From Streptomyces shenzhenensis (lineage in GTDB: Bacteria; Actinomycetota; Actinomycetes; Streptomycetales; Streptomycetaceae), in the NCBI RefSeq assembly GCF_003688995.1, contig NZ_PENI01000004.1:372001-436000 (forward strand): DNA of 64,000 bases, given 5' to 3'. Each line of letters opens with the position of its first letter. The stretch's first letter is position 1. Shown piece after piece: positions 61,812 through 64,000 of this stretch. The translations under genes and the position numbers were made by a program. The notes below the pieces were generated by a model. The model was given only the letters and a program-made list of their open reading frames with translations. It had not been told where the DNA came from and made no database searches.

Positions 61812-64000
61812 TCAGCTCTTCTTCGGGTGGGGCGTCGACCCGTAGGCCGTCAGGAAGCGGTCCCGGAAGGCGCTCATCTTCCAGACCGGGGCGTCCTGTG
61901 CCGGGCGCAGTCCGTCGGTCCAGTCCCAACTCGCGATCTTGTCGAGGACCTTGGGGTCCTTGGCGACGAGGGAGATGGGCACGTCGCGGCTGGCGTGGTT
62001 GCCGCTGACCCGGGCGATGGGCTGGTGGTCGCCGAGGAAGACCAGCACCGTGTCGTCGGTGCCGTAGCGTTCCAGCCACTGGGTGAGGGCGGTCACCGAG
62101 TACTGGATCGACTTGCCGTACTCCTCGCGGGACCTGGTGGTGTCGGCGATGACGTCGGCCGGCCTGCTGCCCGCCGCCTCGATGTCCCGGAAGAGCGAAC
62201 CGTCGCCGATCCGGTCCCAGTCGACCAGCCGCGGGACCGGTGCCCAGGGCTGGTGGCTGGAGGTCAGGATGATCTCCGACATCAGCGGCTTGTCGCGGTG
62301 CTTGCCGTGCTCACGCTGCTGGAACGCTTCGAGCGCGTACTGGTCGGGCATCGTCGACCAGCTGAACTTTGGTCCCTGGTAGCCCAGTTGGAAGGCGTTG
62401 TAGACCTTGTCGAGGCCGAAGTAGCGCTGTTCGGGCCAGCCCTTCTGCACGCCCGGCATGACGCCGACCGTGTCCCAGGCGCCGCTCTTCTGGAAGGCCT
62501 TGGTGAGACTGAGGTGGTCGCTGGCCATGACGGTGCGATAGCGCTGCTGGTTGTTGATCCACAGGCCCGACAGGGTGCTGGAGTGGCCGAGCCAGCTGTT
62601 GCCGCCGTACGTCGCCGAGGTCAGCCAGCCGCTCTTCGCGTGGAAGCCGGCCTCGGCCAGGGCCGCGGTGTTCGCGGTGAGGGCCTGGTCGACGCCGGGC
62701 GCGATGACCGGGTCCTCGATCGCGCTGCGGCCGTAGCTCTCGATGAACGTGAAGATCACGTCCTTGCCGCGCAGATCGGTCAGCAGCTGGTCGGGAGGCG
62801 TGTTGCCGAAGGCGTCCGCCTTCGCCACCTTCCGGAACTCCGCCTCGTCCCTGAGCGTGTCCGCCACCCGGCGGGCCTGGACCTCCACGGCCGTGGCGGT
62901 GCGGTCCGAGGCGATCGGCACGCCGGCGATCTGCAGGCCGAAGGCCGTGCAGGTGATCCAGGCGACGCCGACGAACAGGGCGCCCCTGGTGGCCCGGCCG
63001 CCGTGCCGGGCGACCAGGTTGGCCAGGCGGATCGTGGCGAGGGTGAGCAGCGCGAACAGGAGGAGGACGAGGACGACGACGCCGGCCGTGGCGGCGAGGG
63101 CGGCGGTGCGGCCGAGGGAGTCCTCCAGGTATGCCTCGGCGTCGGTGAGCAGGCTCCAGTCGAGGACGAGGTTGAAGCTGCGGCCGAGGTACTGGTGGAA
63201 GCCCATGTCGAGGAGGTTCAGCACGGTCAGCGCGGCGAGCGCGGCACCGGCAAGCCCGGCGAGCGCCATGCGCGGTTTGCGCGGCAGCACCAGGGCGACC
63301 GCGGCGCCGATGACCGCCTCGCCCGGTATCCGTACGAACTTCATGGGGCCGATCCCGACGACGGTGTTCGGCAGCACCAGGGCCCCGACCACGAGCACGG
63401 CACAGACCACGCTCACACCGACGGACAGCCCCCGGCCCGCCCCAGGATGCGCCGACAGCCACCCCCGCCCCCAACGCCGCCTCACATCCCCGGACTTGGC
63501 CCCGGCGTCAGGTTCGGTCTGCGCCCCCGTGTCCTCCGAACCGCCCTCGGGCGCGTTCGCGGCATCCCCCGTCTCCGCCGCACCGCCCTCGGCTGTCGTC
63601 GGTTCTGTGGTGGAGGGCGTCCGGGCTGCCGGCAGGCGGGGGTTGTCGGCGGCCCCTGTCTCCTTCGCGCCGGCCTTGCCCTTGCCCTCGGCTCCGGCCT
63701 TGCCCTTGCCCTCGGCTCCGGCCTTGCCCTTGCCCTCGGCTCCGGCCTTGCCCTTGCCCTCGGCTCCGGCCTTGCCCTTGCCCTCGGCTCCGGCCTTGCC
63801 CTCGCCCTCGGCTCCGCCCTCGGCCTTGGCCCCGGCTCCGGACTCGGCCCCGACCTTGGGCTCGGCCCCGGCGTCGGTGTCAAGTTCGGTCTGCGCATCG
63901 GCTCCTGACCCGGCCTCGACCCTGGAACCGGCCTTGGCCCAGGCCTCGAACTTGGCCCCGGCTCCGGACTTGGCCCTGGGCTCGGCCCCAACCCCGGCTC
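61812..64000 (-). CDS. Sulfatase/LTA-synthase-like membrane protein (N-terminus outside window)
   Basis: Alkaline-phosphatase-superfamily enzyme facing the outside. After GTG 63485 there are about five membrane helices (residues 20-185), then the catalytic domain: DVIFTFIESYGRSAIEDP (metal Glu), SATYGGNSWLGHSS (nucleophile region), SEIILTSSHQPW and FLGDHQPIA (metal Asp/His). It probably transfers a phospho-alcohol group to an envelope polymer, or hydrolyses an ester. The frame stays open upstream of 63485 to the window edge with no start codon, adding at least 170 residues rich in Lys, Gly, Ala and Glu, including five KGKAGAEG repeats. So GTG 63485 may not be the start. Confidence 0.82.
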   Translation of the reverse strand, partial: AGVGAEPRAKSGAGAKFEAWAKAGSRVEAGSGADAQTELDTDAGAEPKVGAESGAGAKAEGGAEGEGKAGAEGKGKAGAEGKGKAGAEGKGKAGAEGKGKAGAEGKGKAGAKETGAADNPRLPAARTPSTTEPTTAEGGAAETGDAANAPEGGSEDTGAQTEPDAGAKSGDVRRRWGRGWLSAHPGAGRGLSVGVSVVCAVLVVGALVLPNTVVGIGPMKFVRIPGEAVIGAAVALVLPRKPRMALAGLAGAALAALTVLNLLDMGFHQYLGRSFNLVLDWSLLTDAEAYLEDSLGRTAALAATAGVVVLVLLLFALLTLATIRLANLVARHGGRATRGALFVGVAWITCTAFGLQIAGVPIASDRTATAVEVQARRVADTLRDEAEFRKVAKADAFGNTPPDQLLTDLRGKDVIFTFIESYGRSAIEDPVIAPGVDQALTANTAALAEAGFHAKSGWLTSATYGGNSWLGHSSTLSGLWINNQQRYRTVMASDHLSLTKAFQKSGAWDTVGVMPGVQKGWPEQRYFGLDKVYNAFQLGYQGPKFSWSTMPDQYALEAFQQREHGKHRDKPLMSEIILTSSHQPWAPVPRLVDWDRIGDGSLFRDIEAAGSRPADVIADTTRSREEYGKSIQYSVTALTQWLERYGTDDTVLVFLGDHQPIARVSGNHASRDVPISLVAKDPKVLDKIASWDWTDGLRPAQDAPVWKMSAFRDRFLTAYGSTPHPKKS
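63670..63813 (-). repeat. 24-bp tandem repeats coding KGKAGAEG
   Basis: On the + strand the 24-base unit beginning CCGGCCTTGCCCTTGCCCTC is repeated five times exactly from 63670, with a sixth variant to 63813. It is in frame with the downstream catalytic protein and encodes a charged, flexible cytoplasmic extension. Confidence 0.92.

Overview
The window is high-GC Streptomyces chromosome. The signs are GC-rich third codon positions, many GTG starts, at least eleven genes that look leaderless (a -10-like hexamer 6-8 bases before the start codon), DasR-like sites at a chitinase, and dispersed intergenic repeats familiar from streptomycetes. The order phoH-ybeY-corC-(cdd-like)-era ... leuA ... 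recO-uppS-zur-znuBCA-glyS ... dusB is a conserved housekeeping backbone, broken by accessory blocks.

Layout. 1-5.8 kb: C-terminal part of a tricorn protease, then HIT protein, RNase Z and an adenine/adenosine deaminase. 6-8.8 kb: glucarate dehydratase and a PfkB sugar kinase. 8.8-9.3 kb: a 98-bp tandem repeat array. 9.4-13 kb: phoH, ybeY, a CorC/HlyC membrane protein, a YjbR protein and a cytidine-deaminase-like protein that has lost its zinc ligands, where Firmicutes carry real cdd beside era. 13.06-13.99 kb: a dense island of imperfect repeats with no credible gene. 14.2-17.3 kb: three secreted or membrane proteins resembling a Firmicute WxL/DUF916 surface system. 17.4-18.3 kb: era.

18.3-31 kb is an accessory block: an RHS polymorphic toxin (tip resembling an ADP-ribosyltransferase fold) with a probable immunity gene; an SGNH hydrolase gene split by a small inverted-repeat element whose precise removal would restore the frame; a TetR gene with two operators; a STAND ATPase/TPR protein coupled to a small partner that has a TTA codon; a GH1 beta-glucosidase; and an M4 protease with its emfourin-type inhibitor.

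31-47 kb: leuA with a leucine-rich leader peptide, a TerB-family protein, then a probable sialic acid block (secreted sialidase, DapA/NanA-family lyase, peptide-type ABC transporter, divergent GntR regulator with paired operators). The transporter operon carries a chimeric 52-codon ORF made by a local duplication. A collagen-like secreted protein and two IPT/TIG proteins without signal peptides follow.

47-64 kb: recO, uppS, the zinc regulon (zur, znuBCA), glyS, GH18 chitinase, aldo/keto reductase and TetR genes, a 201-bp tandem repeat array, a VOC protein convergent with an MFS exporter, dusB, and a sulfatase/LTA-synthase-like membrane protein whose Lys/Gly/Ala/Glu-rich N-terminus runs off the end of the window. 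No rRNA, tRNA, CRISPR array or complete transposase gene was seen.
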